A program made the position numbers and the translations under genes. A DNA stretch of 64,000 nt, taken from Salvia splendens. Lineage: Eukaryota > Streptophyta > Magnoliopsida > Lamiales > Lamiaceae. The notes under the pieces were generated by a model that was not told the origin of the DNA, did no database searches, and saw only the letters and a program-made list of their open reading frames with translations. Position 1 is the stretch's first letter. Each line of letters starts with the position of its first letter. This document shows, one piece after another, positions 43,554-54,805 of the stretch. Location: contig NC_056034.1 of NCBI RefSeq assembly GCF_004379255.2, forward strand, positions 7,504,501 to 7,568,500. The letters are read 5' to 3'.

Positions 43554-43573
43554 GAGCATGGATGTGGATGCTC
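43554..43573. mobile_element. Minimal PIF-like insertion: only two fused termini
   Basis: GAGCATGGATGTGGATGCTC is flanked by TAA on both sides (43551-43553, 43574-43576). This is a left GAGCATGGAT and a right GTGGATGCTC with no interior, which looks like an extreme internal deletion or an imperfect excision remnant. The 43503-43938 gap around it is AT-rich and contains nothing else recognised. Confidence 0.55.
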
Positions 43574-43938
43574 TAATGCTCGTATCATACTCCAAATAAA
43601 TAAGTATTTCAAATAATTGATGATAGAATTAATACTCATATAGGAGTACATATTAATTTGAAATCTGTGTTAATTAACTCTGATTTTTTTGGTTACAAAT
43701 TATTCCGTTATATATATTGTTGAGATAAAGGATAAGTGATGGTTAATGTAGAATGTTAACGATAAACTGATAACTAAAATTTTTATTTAATTACTTTGAT
43801 TATAATTGAATCGACCCATTAATAATCATAATTAGACAAAGGGGACCATCGCATCTTATCAGTTACAACTTCATGACCAGCATAGTTGTCAGCGAGTGGC
43901 AATTTGAATATTTTTGGAGAGAAAGAAGGCCGCAAAAA

Positions 43939-45505
43939 GAGGTAGCAATGGGGCGCCCTATGCATCGCCACGTTATCATTTTTATCCTCTTACCCTCCCA
44001 CCTGCAGTGGGGCGCCCTAAGACGCGTCTTAAAGCGCCCCTATATGTTTTACTATTATTTAGTTAATTAATTTAAATGTTTTCAAATATATAATACAAAC
44101 TAATTAAAAACCACAACGAGTAGCTAAAAACCGGCGAAGACTGCATTGATTAACAAAAGTTATACGATTCAAGTTGGCTAATCTACGCAATTCCCAACTC
44201 CCGGAGCAGCTCATCGATCAACCCCTGGAGGTATTCGGCTTTGGCGGGGTCCGTACACTTCTCGAATGCCTTGTGCGTCTGCAACAACGTCCGCGCCATC
44301 GAGGCTCTTGCCAACCCCACATACGCGGCGACTGTCGGGGTCGGGAGCGGGAGCGGCAAGGGGGTGGCGGCGGTCGAGGATGATGTCGCCGTCGCCTTCC
44401 CCTTATTCTTCGCAGTCTTGACGCCTATGGGACGCCGAGAGGACATCGGTGTGTCGGAACTCTCCTCCTCCGTGTACGTCCGGTTGAGGTCCACCGGACG
44501 AGTTCCGCTTTCGCTGCTCGTGTAACCACCAGCGGCGGTGGTCTTCGTCCTCATTGTCGCACTGGTGTGCAGAATCCCGCCTTGGAACTTCTGTTTGTCC
44601 CTCAAGAGCACCCAGATGCCCAAATGCTTGAAGTCGCAGTACATGGACTGGTACGACAACAGCGCTCTATCGCGCACGTCGCTTAAGCTCTTGCTGCTCC
44701 CCTGCTCCCTCGCGCACTTCTCGTACTCCGACGCGAACAGGTTGACTTGCTTCTTCACCTGATCCCAGTGCTTGCGGAGCTGCTCCCGTTGGCGCTTGTA
44801 CGCGCTCGGCGATGCGCTCCCAGTACGCGAGCTGCTTCTGGTTGTTGGCGAATATCGGGTCCTCCGATATATCCACCCAACACCTCGCCAAGACGAGGGT
44901 TTCATCCGGCTGGTAGTTTGTACGGCCGGGGGCGTACTCTTCATTCGTTGCCGGAGGTGGCAACTTGTACGCGCGGTGCCGGATCATCTTCTTTTTGGCG
45001 GGGGCGGCAGCGACTTAAGGGGTGGCGGCTGCGGCGGTGCGGCGGGAGGGGGCGGTTTGGAGACGGCTCCATGTCAGACAAACCATACGATTCCTTACTG
45101 AATTCGGGATAGTACTGCATGTTGGCGTCGAACAACCGATATTCGTCGGGTTCTGTACCCGGCCAACGCACATCACCACTAAACATCGGACTATTGGGAC
45201 TTGAATCCATTTCGTAGTAATGAAAATGTGAGTTTCGAGAGTGGAATCGTGAATTGAAATATTACAAATGAAGCCGAGGTAGGGGGTATTTATACAAATT
45301 TTTCGAATTTAGTATTTAAAAATAAAAATAAAAATAAAAAACTCGTGCTATCGTCCGCGGAGACCACAATGGTGCCCGATGGCGCGGACGATAGGCCATC
45401 GTCCGCGCTTCTTCCGCGCCCGAAGCTTAGGGCGTGGGCATAGGGCGTGCCATCGGGCGCTCCCGAGGACGATGGCACGCATCGGGCGCCCCATTGCGGG
45501 TGCTC
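43939..45505 (-). mobile_element. PIF/Harbinger-related ORF1-only element, 1.57 kb
   Basis: The right terminus on the minus strand reads GAGCACCCGCAATGGGGCGC, nearly the same as the transposase-element terminus at 33363. The left end is GAGGTAGCAATGGGGCGCCC. TAA follows on the right (45506-45508) but the left flank is not a clear duplicate. Subterminal repeats are GGGCGCCCTA and GGGCGTGCCATCGGGC. Minus-strand TATA: TATAAATACCCC near 45285-45296. Only ORF1 is encoded. Confidence 0.75.
44183..45210 (-). pseudogene. PIF/Harbinger ORF1, multiple frameshifts
   Basis: The start at 45210 (MDSSPNSPMFSGDVRWPGTE) closely matches the 28759 copy. The frame breaks near 45015-45045, continues elsewhere as LARCWVDISEDPIFANNQKQ (about 44830-44900), breaks again near 44810, and continues as KRQREQLRKHWDQVKKQVNL (about 44730-44790) to ELLRELGIA at 44183. 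It is non-coding as it stands but preserves the full domain order, including the C-terminal helical segment. Confidence 0.85.
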
Positions 45506-45652
45506 TAATAATATATTGAAATTCACGGAAAACAAACACATGGTGGTCTACATCCCTCCACCCACTCGTCGTCTCTCGCTCTCCCCTTTAAAAACTCACC
45601 ACCACCACGTACTACCCAAACCCTCCTCCAAAATCCACCTCAGCCACCTTCT

Positions 45653-47061
45653 ATGGCGGCCGGGATTTCCTTCTCCGCCACTTCACGACCCATCCTCCGC
45701 TCCAGGCACAGTCCCTTTCTCGGCCCCAGGCCAGCTCTACAGATTCCCCCATCTCTCCATAGAATTCACGGGATTTTTAGGAGGCCTAATCTCACGGTTT
45801 GTTTCGTACTCGAGGATGAGAAATTGAGGGGAAGTCTAGAACCAGAAGATGAGAGCGGTGGAGTTGAGATGGCGATTTTACTGGCGGAGAGCGTGGCGGA
45901 GAAGGTGGCGGAGAAGAAATCGGAGCGGTTTACGTATTTGATGGCGGCTGTAATGTCGAGCTTCGGGATTACTTCCATGGCTATCGTAGCTGTTTATTAC
46001 AGATTCGCTTGGCACATGGAGGTTAGTTAGTTAGTTAGTTACATCTCTTTTTTTCTCATCTCAATTTGATGTGAGCAATTTGTGGCGCAGGGTGGAGAGA
46101 TACCTTATACAGAAATGTTTGGTACATTTGCTCTCTCCGTTGGCGCGGCTGTAAGTTGATTGATTCACTAAAATTAAACTATTTATTTGCATTTCCTTGT
46201 GTTTGAATGAATTTGTGTGCAGATGGGAATGGAGTTCTGGGCTAGATGGGCACACAAAGCACTTTGGCACGCTTCGTTATGGCATATGCACGAGGTTCGT
46301 AGTATGGTATACTTCCATCGTAATTCTAAGATAGATGAGTTATCTACCTTACGAAAGTGCCTTTTATTATATGTTGAGCCACGATGATTAATCTATGGAG
46401 ATTTGATTCTGACAGTCGCATCATAAACCAAGAGAGGGACCGTTCGAGCTTAACGACGTTTTTGCGATAGTTAACGCAGTTCCGGCCATTGCACTTCTCT
46501 CATATGGTTTCTTCCACACAGGCCTCATTCCCGGCCTCTGCTTCGGCGCAGTGAGTGTCCTACTCCTATCCTCGCCACCATTTTCAACTTAATTAGTACT
46601 CCTATTTAGTAATGTTGAGTATATTTGATTGATGCAGGGCATAGGAATCACGGTATTCGGCATCGCCTACATGTTCGTCCACGATGGCCTTGTGCACCGT
46701 AGATTCCCGGTGGGGCCCATAGCCGAGGTCCCCTATTTTAGAAAAGTGGCTTCGGCTCACCAAGTTAGTATATAGGAAAATGATCGCACACACATACAAA
46801 CTCATTTGTAATTGAAAATAATGGATTGATTTTGATGTTTTGAAATGCAGCTTCATCACACCGACAAGTTCAACGGCGTTCCATATGGGCTCTTCCTCGG
46901 ACCTAAGGTAGTAATTATGTTTATTAGTAATACGTTTTAAGTTGTTGGATTCAGTTGTCTGATTGAGGTCGTTCCTGCAGGAACTTGAAGAGGTAGGAGG
47001 GCTACCAGAGTTGGAGGAAGAAATTAATAGAAGAATCAAACTGTCCAAGAAATCCAGATGA
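45653..47061 (+). CDS. BCH: Beta-carotene 3-hydroxylase, chloroplastic (non-heme di-iron)
   Basis: Seven exons, all phase 0 with GT-AG introns: 45653-46021, 46091-46150, 46223-46294, 46416-46550, 46638-46763, 46851-46907 and 46981-47061. Together they give 299 residues. The N-terminus MAAGISFSATSRPILRSRHS is a Ser/Arg-rich plastid transit peptide. Hydrophobic segments follow (YLMAAVMSSFGITSMAIVAVY; ALLSYGFFHTGLIPGLCFGA). All four iron-binding His motifs are intact: HKALWH and HMHESHH in exons 3-4, HDGLVH in exon 5 and HQLHH across exons 5-6. The enzyme adds 3-hydroxyls to the beta rings of beta-carotene to give zeaxanthin via beta-cryptoxanthin in plastid membranes. A PIF-like element ends about 150 bp upstream of the ATG. 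Exon count and length are normal for the family. Confidence 0.95.
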
Positions 47062-50026
47062 ATGATTCTTTTTCTTCTTTGTAGAGAAGAAGTCCGCATA
47101 TTTTTGCTGCAAATGAAATGAATGATTTTTTTTACTTCATAGTATTGCGTGTTGTGATAGTTTTCTAGGATTAATATCGTGAAAGTGCACATAGATTTCA
47201 AAAAAAAAAATGGAGGAAGAATCGACGTGTTTCGAAAGAGTAGCTGGCAATTTTGGCCTTGTGTTTTCTGGCAATGGTTCCAAGCATTTTACTTACATGG
47301 GATTGTCGTCTCCATGTGCCACTTGGTTTTTTTTTCCTTATGAACTTCATTAATTCATCCCATGTATCACTTGTCCTCTTCTCAAAAGTACTACTACTAT
47401 ACTACCTTTGTTTTGGAGTTTAAATCCATTTTTTGAGTGGTTCCCTTCTCCACGTATAGTTGACTCATGAAAAGCATAAAAGAATGTGGCTCAGTGCAAA
47501 TTACATATCCACAAAGAAACACGTGTCAAATTAAATTTGACACTAACAACTTCTTACTCAAGTTTACACAGGGGCAAGGGTCAAAACTTTATAAAGTTGT
47601 ACTACTATCTTTAATTGCATTTTGTAGTTTGTATTACTAATGAGTACAATAATATCATCCGTCTACCGTCTAATTTTTTTTAAAAAAAGTGAATTCAATC
47701 TTCTTCGTTCATCAGGATATGTGGCCAAGATCCTACACAATGAAAAAGGACAAAAAATAACACATTGTATTATGGGGAAGTCATCAATTGCTAACTCATC
47801 ATTTAATTGTCAACTACAACTAATTTAAGACCATAGGATTTTAGAAATCTTATGGTCTACAATTTGCCATTTGTTATTTGTAATTTCATTTTTCATTTTT
47901 TAATATTAAAAAGATAATAACAACTATTAAATTTAGGGTTTAGAAATACAATGTCAATACAATGTATGAAATACGTCAACACAAAGACATGACAATGTCA
48001 ATACAATTTCATATTGACACTGTACAAGCATTGTATTGACATATTATATGATGTGTAATGATATAAAGCTGTTAACGAAATTTATGAAAATTTTTTAAAA
48101 AAATTCAAATTTTTATATCGGAACATATGCAAGTGAGATCTCGTTAGAATCCTTATGAAATTATCTTTAATTTGATATATGTTGTGCAAAAAAATAATTT
48201 AAATCGAGAAAGTTATATGCATTTTAAAGTGATGAGATATTTTTCAAAAGTTCGTTACAACTAATTTGTTTTAAATTGACCTCAATAATACCTTTATTGT
48301 CGTTTTTTTGTTGATTGTATTGACATTCAAATCTAGGCCTTTGATTTGAATATCTAATAGCTATTATTTAATTATAATTAGTAATTAAGTATTGAGTTAG
48401 CAATATAACACTGCACTTAGTATTATATATGTCGTAAATTTTAGTGTGATATATATATTTTTTTCACGACTCAAATAATACCACGCAACTAAAATTTGGC
48501 CTTAAACTGACTAGTCAATTTCATTGGTATGGAAATGGAAAGAAATGAGAATCTGCCAATACTGATAGATACATTCCGTGAATAAATTTACTTAGTTCTC
48601 TAACTCTAGTTTTTATCCAATTTGAGAAAATTAAATTACGTATGGAGATCAACTTACTTGGATGATAATTGTAGAAAATTAACATCTAAGTTTGGTATAT
48701 GTATCCAAGATGATGAAACGTGTCCTATAATCATAATATGTGGATGGCCACGGCATGTAGGGCTTTCATTCTGGCAGTATGGTTTGAATAATTAAATAAA
48801 ATTGATTTTATATTATTATTGAGTTAGGTGAATAGAAATCGATATTTAATCTCGGAATAATACTATTAAAATTAGTCTTGCTTTATGTATATTTTTATTT
48901 TTTCCTGTGGTGATATTAATTTCGAATAACCTTAGATAGTATTAGAATAAGTGAATACCAAAAACTAAAACACCCATGTTGCTTATTAAATTGTGTTAAG
49001 TATAATAATCTAAAAAGTTCTTTTCTTTAAGTGATAAGATAGATTAACAAAATAAGTATAAGATTAAGTTAAAAAAAGGATTGGATGGTAAAAATAAACT
49101 TAAAATTGTTCAGTCTATATACTAGACGTTGGATTGTTTTTATTATCTATCCATCTTACTATTAGTTAAAAGTGAGAATTTGAGTCTATAGTCTTAGCTT
49201 GATAATGGAAAATATGCAATCTTCACTTGCCTAACCAGCCTATCGTCCAAGTTTATATCCAAACATGTTAGGTTAGCTTGCTAATCAATTTTTAATTGGA
49301 CACAATAATAGGTTATTCATTTCCTATCATTAAAAAAACAAATGTCATGAATTTTGACCGAGAAGATAAAAAAAAGACGCACTTTCCTTTTTGTTGATTG
49401 ATCCACAATTAAACACGCGTCAATCCTTTCACAAACGAAATAGTCTACTACAACTAATTTATAAAATTAATTAATCAAATTCGATTAAAAAAAAGTGGAT
49501 AATCCACTATGCTCTGTGCCATACACACACACACAATATATGGGTCTTTGTCTTTTTGTTCAATAATTCAGTTTCTTTATGATCTAAAAATAATAATGTA
49601 GTTGGTTTACCGTGAACGAAAGACACGTTTCGTGTTGCCGTATCAAGATATGAATATTTTATCAAGCTATATTATGAAAGTGAGGCCACTTTTATCATGC
49701 ATTGCTGTATTCGTCCCCATTTTTTAATTTAATTGAAGCTAATAATAATAAGCTCATAAAGTCACGATTTATATTTATAAACAGAGATTTTATCGATTTG
49801 CAAGGGTCTAAAAATAGATCAAGATCATCCGGATAACACAATGGTATCATGAAATTTTAATATTATGACAATGATATCATGATTTTTCAACAACAGTGCC
49901 TATAAATGAATTTTAATATTATCGGATTACACTTGCGGTTTTCGTGTTAGCCGATTTATAGCGAACTGGGAAATAACCACACCGACAAGTGTTCCTATTG
50001 ATCAAATTTTTAATTAAATACAAATA
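47062..50026. other. AT-rich intergenic interval, no gene seen
   Basis: About 3 kb without a credible ORF or RNA gene. Visible structures are small: an imperfect hairpin around 47829-47857 (GACCATAGGATTT against AAATCTTATGGTC) and inverted repeats TGTCAATACAATG/CATTGTATTGACA between 47950 and 48045. The rest is low-complexity AT DNA. Confidence 0.55.
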
Positions 50027-50471
50027 CTCCTTTCGTCCATCACTACAAAAGGAGTTTTGACCACAATTTCTAAGAAATATAGTAGAAAGTTGGTTGAAAA
50101 GTTAGTAGAATATATGTCCTATTTTTATATACTTTCCTCTACATTTTCCTTTTAGCTTGTCATACTCAAAATATCCACTTTCTATATTGGAAAATAAATG
50201 TCTCTCTTTTATCCCCTTATTAATATATCCAATCATATTTTCCACTCTACTTTATCACACACAACTACTCCACTTAAAATCTCGTATCATTCAAGAATAT
50301 GGATATCTTGAATGAGACGAAGAATATTAGTTTTATAATAAAATGTGAGTGAGATAAATATAATGGAATATGACTCCCATTGGTGATTACTGAAAATAGT
50401 AACAAATGACAAATTTATTGGTGAACAGACGGAAATGGCAAAATGAAAAGTTTATACGTGAACGGAAGGAG
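50027..50471. mobile_element. Degenerate Stowaway-like MITE
   Basis: TA then CTCCTTTCGTCCATCAC on the left, and GTGAACGGAAGGAG then TA on the right. The ends are diverged from CTCCCTCCGTCCC, the interior is AT-rich, and the length is 445 bp. Confidence 0.65.
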
Positions 50472-50631
50472 TACCTTTTCCACCATTCACAAAACCGAAT
50501 GTCTATGAAAGCACTATTTTCCTAATTTCGTAGTAAAAGAATAACATTTGAGGGTAAGAGTAATATCGGCTCATTACAATGATATATAAAAATATTAATG
50601 CATACTAAAATATTATTACCCATAATAAAAA

Positions 50632-51015
50632 AGGATATTGGCATCTAATATCATGAAACTTTTAAAAGTTGGGTTTTTCTCACGAACTTTGAAATTGACA
50701 AATAATATCACTAATTTTACCATGGGTTTGTTATTTTCCACCAGTGAAAAAATTCCGGCTATATTAATAGATTGAAGAACAAATTTTGGAGGGTGTGCTT
50801 CAAGAAAAACTATTTTCAAAGATTAAAAATCTTGAAACTCTCGAAGTTGTTGTCGAGAAATTACGAAAAAAATTTGTATCATGATATTATTTGCCGAATT
50901 TTTTTTATTGATGGGAAATAACAAACTCGGGTAAAGTTCATGATATTATCTGTCAAAGTTTGTGAGAAAAATCCAGCTTTTTGAAAGTTTCGTGATATTA
51001 GTTGCTAATATCCCT
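50632..51015. mobile_element. MITE with long terminal inverted repeats (about 80 bp)
   Basis: The left arm starts AGGATATTGGCATCTAATAT and continues through CATGAAACTTTTAAAAG, then GTTTTTCTCACGAACTTTGA. The right arm is its near inverse (TCAAAGTTTGTGAGAAAAAT, GAAAGTTTCGTGATATTAG, GCTAATATCCCT). AATAAAAA flanks both sides (50624-50631, 51016-51023). Long arms suggest a Mutator-like origin, although the clear flank repeat is 8 bp rather than 9. No coding capacity. Confidence 0.75.
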
Positions 51016-52099
51016 AATAAAAATATGGTTCTGCAATCGGAAATATAGAGCAGTATTTAGTCCATGCGAATTTTCTTCCGGAGTCAGGCCCAAATATTTG
51101 TTTCGTCCGCATTTAATTGGGTTTCGGTTGTGGACCTTATTAATTTTTGGGCCATGTTGACCCGGCCCAATACTTACATCAGCCCCTATTACCCGATCCG
51201 ATAATTTTGACGTCAAGAACTACTATAATCTGACACGCGTCATTAAAAACAAGTTGGTTTAGAAGAAAATTCATAATGAAATTCTTTTAAATGTTTGAAG
51301 ACATTCTTTAAGATGATAATAAACTAAACCGAAATTAACATTTAATTCGAGTCTAAACTTACAACCAAGACGTTATCAAGTGGCCACTGGAAAAATCTAT
51401 AAATGATCAATATTTTCTAAAAATGAAACTTTATTTGAAATATTTTTTTTTCGAATTAACGTTATAAAATTTGAAGATCGAACATGGATATTATAGGGTT
51501 GAGTTATAAAGTAGTACTAATATTGAGATTGCAATCTGGATAGGAATGCAAAATGTAAGGAAGAAAATTTTGATCAAAACTTTTTAAGAGTGCGAATTTC
51601 ATGATGAACTTCTCTCCTATTTGGTATTCCAAAGGGGAATTAAGTAAATTCAGCTCCCTCTACGAATTTTACCAACAACATTACAACACCATAAGTCCGT
51701 AACAATATATAAATTGTAGTCAAAATATGGTTCGTTTAATTATTTGATATACTTATTAGAATAGTATATTAAATTGTCAAGTTTCACTGTCAATATTTTT
51801 TCAATTGTCTCTATATAAATTGATGATTTTGTGATGATATTAAAAATGATAATATCTCATTATATCAATAAGAAAAGAAATTATTTATTTTAATGCGTCA
51901 TTTTTTTAACATAATTAAAAGATGAAATTTTGTACGTAACTGAAACTTCATAATCTTGAACAGAGCAGATTTAATCAAACTTTGTAAGTATTAATTAAGT
52001 GGGTCTTCTACATACGAATTCCCGAAATTACCCTTTCGTCTCCTACTCATCCCCGTCTCCTTTTCCTCTCTCATGACTCAATCACGGCTGTGATCGAGT
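51016..52099. other. AT-rich interval and promoter region of the 53244 gene
   Basis: No gene was seen. The last 80 bases (52030-52145) become pyrimidine-rich (CTCCTTTTCCTCTCTC, CTCCCCCCCCTTC), typical of a plant TATA-less promoter or 5' leader. Confidence 0.4.
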
Positions 52100-52172
52100 A
52101 TTTTAATCCCTGTCCACCACCACACATCTCCCCCCCCCTTCAATCCTTCACGCAGCAGTTACAGATCCACAG

Positions 52173-52835
52173 GTTCGTTTTATATTGTTACTTCCTCTTT
52201 TTTATATGTTTTATTGGAATTTTTGGAGGAAATTTGGTGATATATTTGCGATTTTGTATCTGAAGTCAGATTATTTGTCAAATGGATTAATTTGTGTCGT
52301 AATTGAGGTTTTGGCACACCTAGGATAAATCCACCAACTGCTAGAGGGTTTTTGTTATCTCGCATATTGTTATTGGATATTTGCCGGTTTTTTTATTGGG
52401 TTGAGGCATTATTCTTTCTCTTCCACCAGTTGGATCTGGATTTGGTGACAAATATCTATGAAACGATGGTTTGGTTGTAAAATCCAACTGCATAAAGTAT
52501 TGATAGAATCTAATTAGGGTTTTTGTTGTGTTTTTGAATATTCTTTTTTAAAGTGTGTCTGAATTTCCTTGCAGCGTTTGTCTGTATCTTTATCTTTGAT
52601 TTGATCAGTTTTGAGTGGTGAATGATTGGATGCTCTCATATATTTTTGGGTAGGAGTTGTGATGGTGGATGTGTTATTTTGTGGAGGTGATGTGTTTTTT
52701 TTTGGTTTGTCAAGACATTACATGTTATGGTAGTTAGATTTATCTGAATTTCTTGGTTGTTGTATGATTGGAATTCATGTTGAGTTATTCCGTATTATCA
52801 GGAGATATATACTGAGTTGCATATCATTGTTGCAG
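52173..52835 (+). other. 5'UTR intron of the lysine-rich protein gene
   Basis: The donor CCACAG/GTTCGTTTTA follows a pyrimidine-rich leader, and the acceptor CATTGTTGCAG/GAGGAGTG comes before the upstream ORF. The interior is T-rich. A leader intron of this size is common in plant housekeeping genes and may raise expression. Inferred from splice-site quality only. Confidence 0.5.
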
Positions 52836-52909
52836 GAGGAGTGTTGCTAATCTGAAAGAAATACTTGTTTTACAATCAGTTTGTCTATCTTTAATCTAGT
52901 GAGCCTTAA

Positions 52910-53059
52910 ATGAGTGGTAGGACATGTGGGAAATTGAGAGGAATGACGTGGACCAGACACAAAAGTTCTTACCAGTGTACTCTTTTACTGCCGGATGTTT
53001 CTGTCTGGGAATGTAGTGTGCCTAGATTGAGGAGTTCATTCAGACCTGAGGCCTTGTAG
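52910..53059 (+). promoter_or_regulatory. Upstream ORF of 49 codons in the 5' leader
   Basis: ATG at 52910-52912 opens a frame to TAG at 53057-53059, 185 bp before the main start. The predicted peptide starts MSGRTCGKLRGMTW and ends VPRLRSSFRPEAL. It has a varied, protein-like composition that differs from the AT-rich surroundings. Such leader peptides with conserved C-termini often stall ribosomes and repress the main frame in plants; whether this one does is inference. Confidence 0.5.
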
Positions 53060-53243
53060 TAGATTTGGTGCAATTTTATCTTTTGAGTTTTTATTTAAGT
53101 TTGTTCAAGTACTTAGTAACTAGTTATACGAAATATATAGCTAATGAGACAATGTATAGATCTATAGAGATGTTTGCTTGGGAAAATTGAAAGGGAATCG
53201 TAGGAGAGTGTAGCATTACAAGCTATTGTAACAGAATAGTATA

Positions 53244-53837
53244 ATGGAATGTGGTAAAGCAGCGTCTGGTGTTAAGAAAGGCAAGAAGAAACAGGTGAAG
53301 GATGATCTAGACCGCATGAAACAAGCTGAAAAGAAAAAAAGACGTTTAGAAAAAGCTCTGGCTACATCTGCAGCCATTCGCTCCGAGTTGGAAAAGAAGA
53401 AGCTGAAGAAGAAAGAAGAACAGGACAGGCTGGATGAAGAAAGCGCCGCTATAGCTGAGGCTGTGGCACTGCAAGTCCTACTTGGTGAAGACTCTGATGA
53501 TTCAAGTAAGGGGTTGCTGAAGAAGCACGAAGAGCTGCCATTCTGGCATCATACCAATGATCTCAGCATCTTTATGGGGGCAGAAGGACTTCCATTTGTT
53601 CATTGTCAAGATTTATCCAGTTATTCAAACGAGAATGTTGCTAGCACTTATGACGCTCATCAGTGTGGGCACATGTGGAGTATCGGGAGAAATTCTCATT
53701 TCTTGGATTCATCTGATCTCGGGAGCAGCTTCTATCCTCGATATTGGGGAGAAGAATATCTGGCTGCGCAGGCTGTTACCTCTCTTAGCATAGCTGATGA
53801 GGATGAGGTAGGCTGTCTTGCTTTCAACCGTATGTAA
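53244..53837 (+). CDS. Conserved plant protein of unknown function, lysine-rich coiled-coil N-terminus
   Basis: The 197-residue frame begins MECGKAASGVKKGKKKQVKD. Residues 5-75 are Lys/Glu-rich and predicted coiled coil (KKKRRLEKALATSAAIRSEL, KKLKKKEEQDRLDEE), followed by AIAEAVALQVLLGEDSDDS, then a Ser/Trp/Tyr-rich part and YWGEEYLAAQAVTSLSIAD. I recognise the pattern as a plant-conserved uncharacterised family but cannot name a function. The basic N-terminus would suit nuclear localisation. The 3' end is uncertain: the stop TAA at 53835-53837 overlaps an excellent donor, AT/GTAAGTAT, so a further exon may exist. The 5' side has a leader intron and an upstream ORF. Confidence 0.75.
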   Translation: MECGKAASGVKKGKKKQVKDDLDRMKQAEKKKRRLEKALATSAAIRSELEKKKLKKKEEQDRLDEESAAIAEAVALQVLLGEDSDDSSKGLLKKHEELPFWHHTNDLSIFMGAEGLPFVHCQDLSSYSNENVASTYDAHQCGHMWSIGRNSHFLDSSDLGSSFYPRYWGEEYLAAQAVTSLSIADEDEVGCLAFNRM

Positions 53838-54698
53838 GTATCTCGAAAGGGTAAATTTAAAAAATATGAGTTACTTTCATTATATAAATCAGGGGTGAGT
53901 TCACCTCCCTGTATTCTCCATAACTTGATATTGAATCTTATTTTGATTCTGATCGTTGAGCCTTTTATTACTTCATTATGTTTTGGTAAAGATTGCTTAG
54001 TTTGCTCAGGATCAATCAAACTTTCATTGGTAATTGCAGAAGAAAAATCATATTTATATGTATCAATTTTGTTGAATTGTTCTGTCTGATAAAAATATTT
54101 TACGCTCTTATATCCAGTATCATTTATACAACTGGTCACATAAGAATATGAAAAAAATAAAAAATAAAAAACTGATTAGATATGATTATTCAACCCCTTA
54201 CCCCAATCTGGGCCAGAAAAATAATGGAGTTAAATTAAAAGATGTGAAGAGAGAGTGGAAAAGAATAGTTAATGGAGTATTAAAAATTGTTGTACATGTT
54301 TGTGCAAGGAATTTTCATCTAACCAAAATCCCTAATTTAATTTCTTTTCTATATTTTTTAATCATAGATGCATGGTTGGCCGTTAATAATGAATAATGAT
54401 AGCATTTTGATTTATGAATACTAGTGGGGTTGGAGAGTGGAGAAGTAGGTAAAATTGACCAACCAAAAATGCTAAATTATTTGAATCTGGTTTGTTTATT
54501 ATTTAATTGAATATGATGTAATTTAATTTAGTGCTTTAAGATAACAATACACGGTATTTAGTTTAAAAACAAAAATCAAAGTGATTTCTATGACCAAGAT
54601 GGCATATTTGTATATCTGTGTAAAAAGTGATAGCAACTATAGCAATAGGATTACGTAGTGAAACATCTCAAAATAGAAATTTAGACAATTTTTAAATA
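53838..54698. other. 3' flank of the lysine-rich gene, no further gene resolved
   Basis: Likely a 3' untranslated region, or an intron followed by one. A fair acceptor (GGTAATTGCAG) lies at about 54030-54040. The rest is AT-rich. Confidence 0.35.
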
Positions 54699-54805
54699 CT
54701 TCCTCCGTCACCTAAAAATTGAAACTCGCTTCTTTTTACTCTAACAGTTTTTTTATTAAAACTCGTACCATTTCAAAAGTTTTTATTTTTAAGGGACGGA
54801 GGGAG
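54699..54805. mobile_element. Short Stowaway MITE, 107 bp
   Basis: TA then CTTCCTCCGTCACCT, and AAGGGACGGAGGGAG then TA. The 54806-55363 gap after it is AT-rich with no gene beyond the 3' untranslated part of the next one. Confidence 0.8.

Noticed and set aside
53732..54139. 135-codon antisense ORF at the 3' end of the lysine-rich gene
   Set aside because: No domain, AT-driven composition, overlaps the sense exon.
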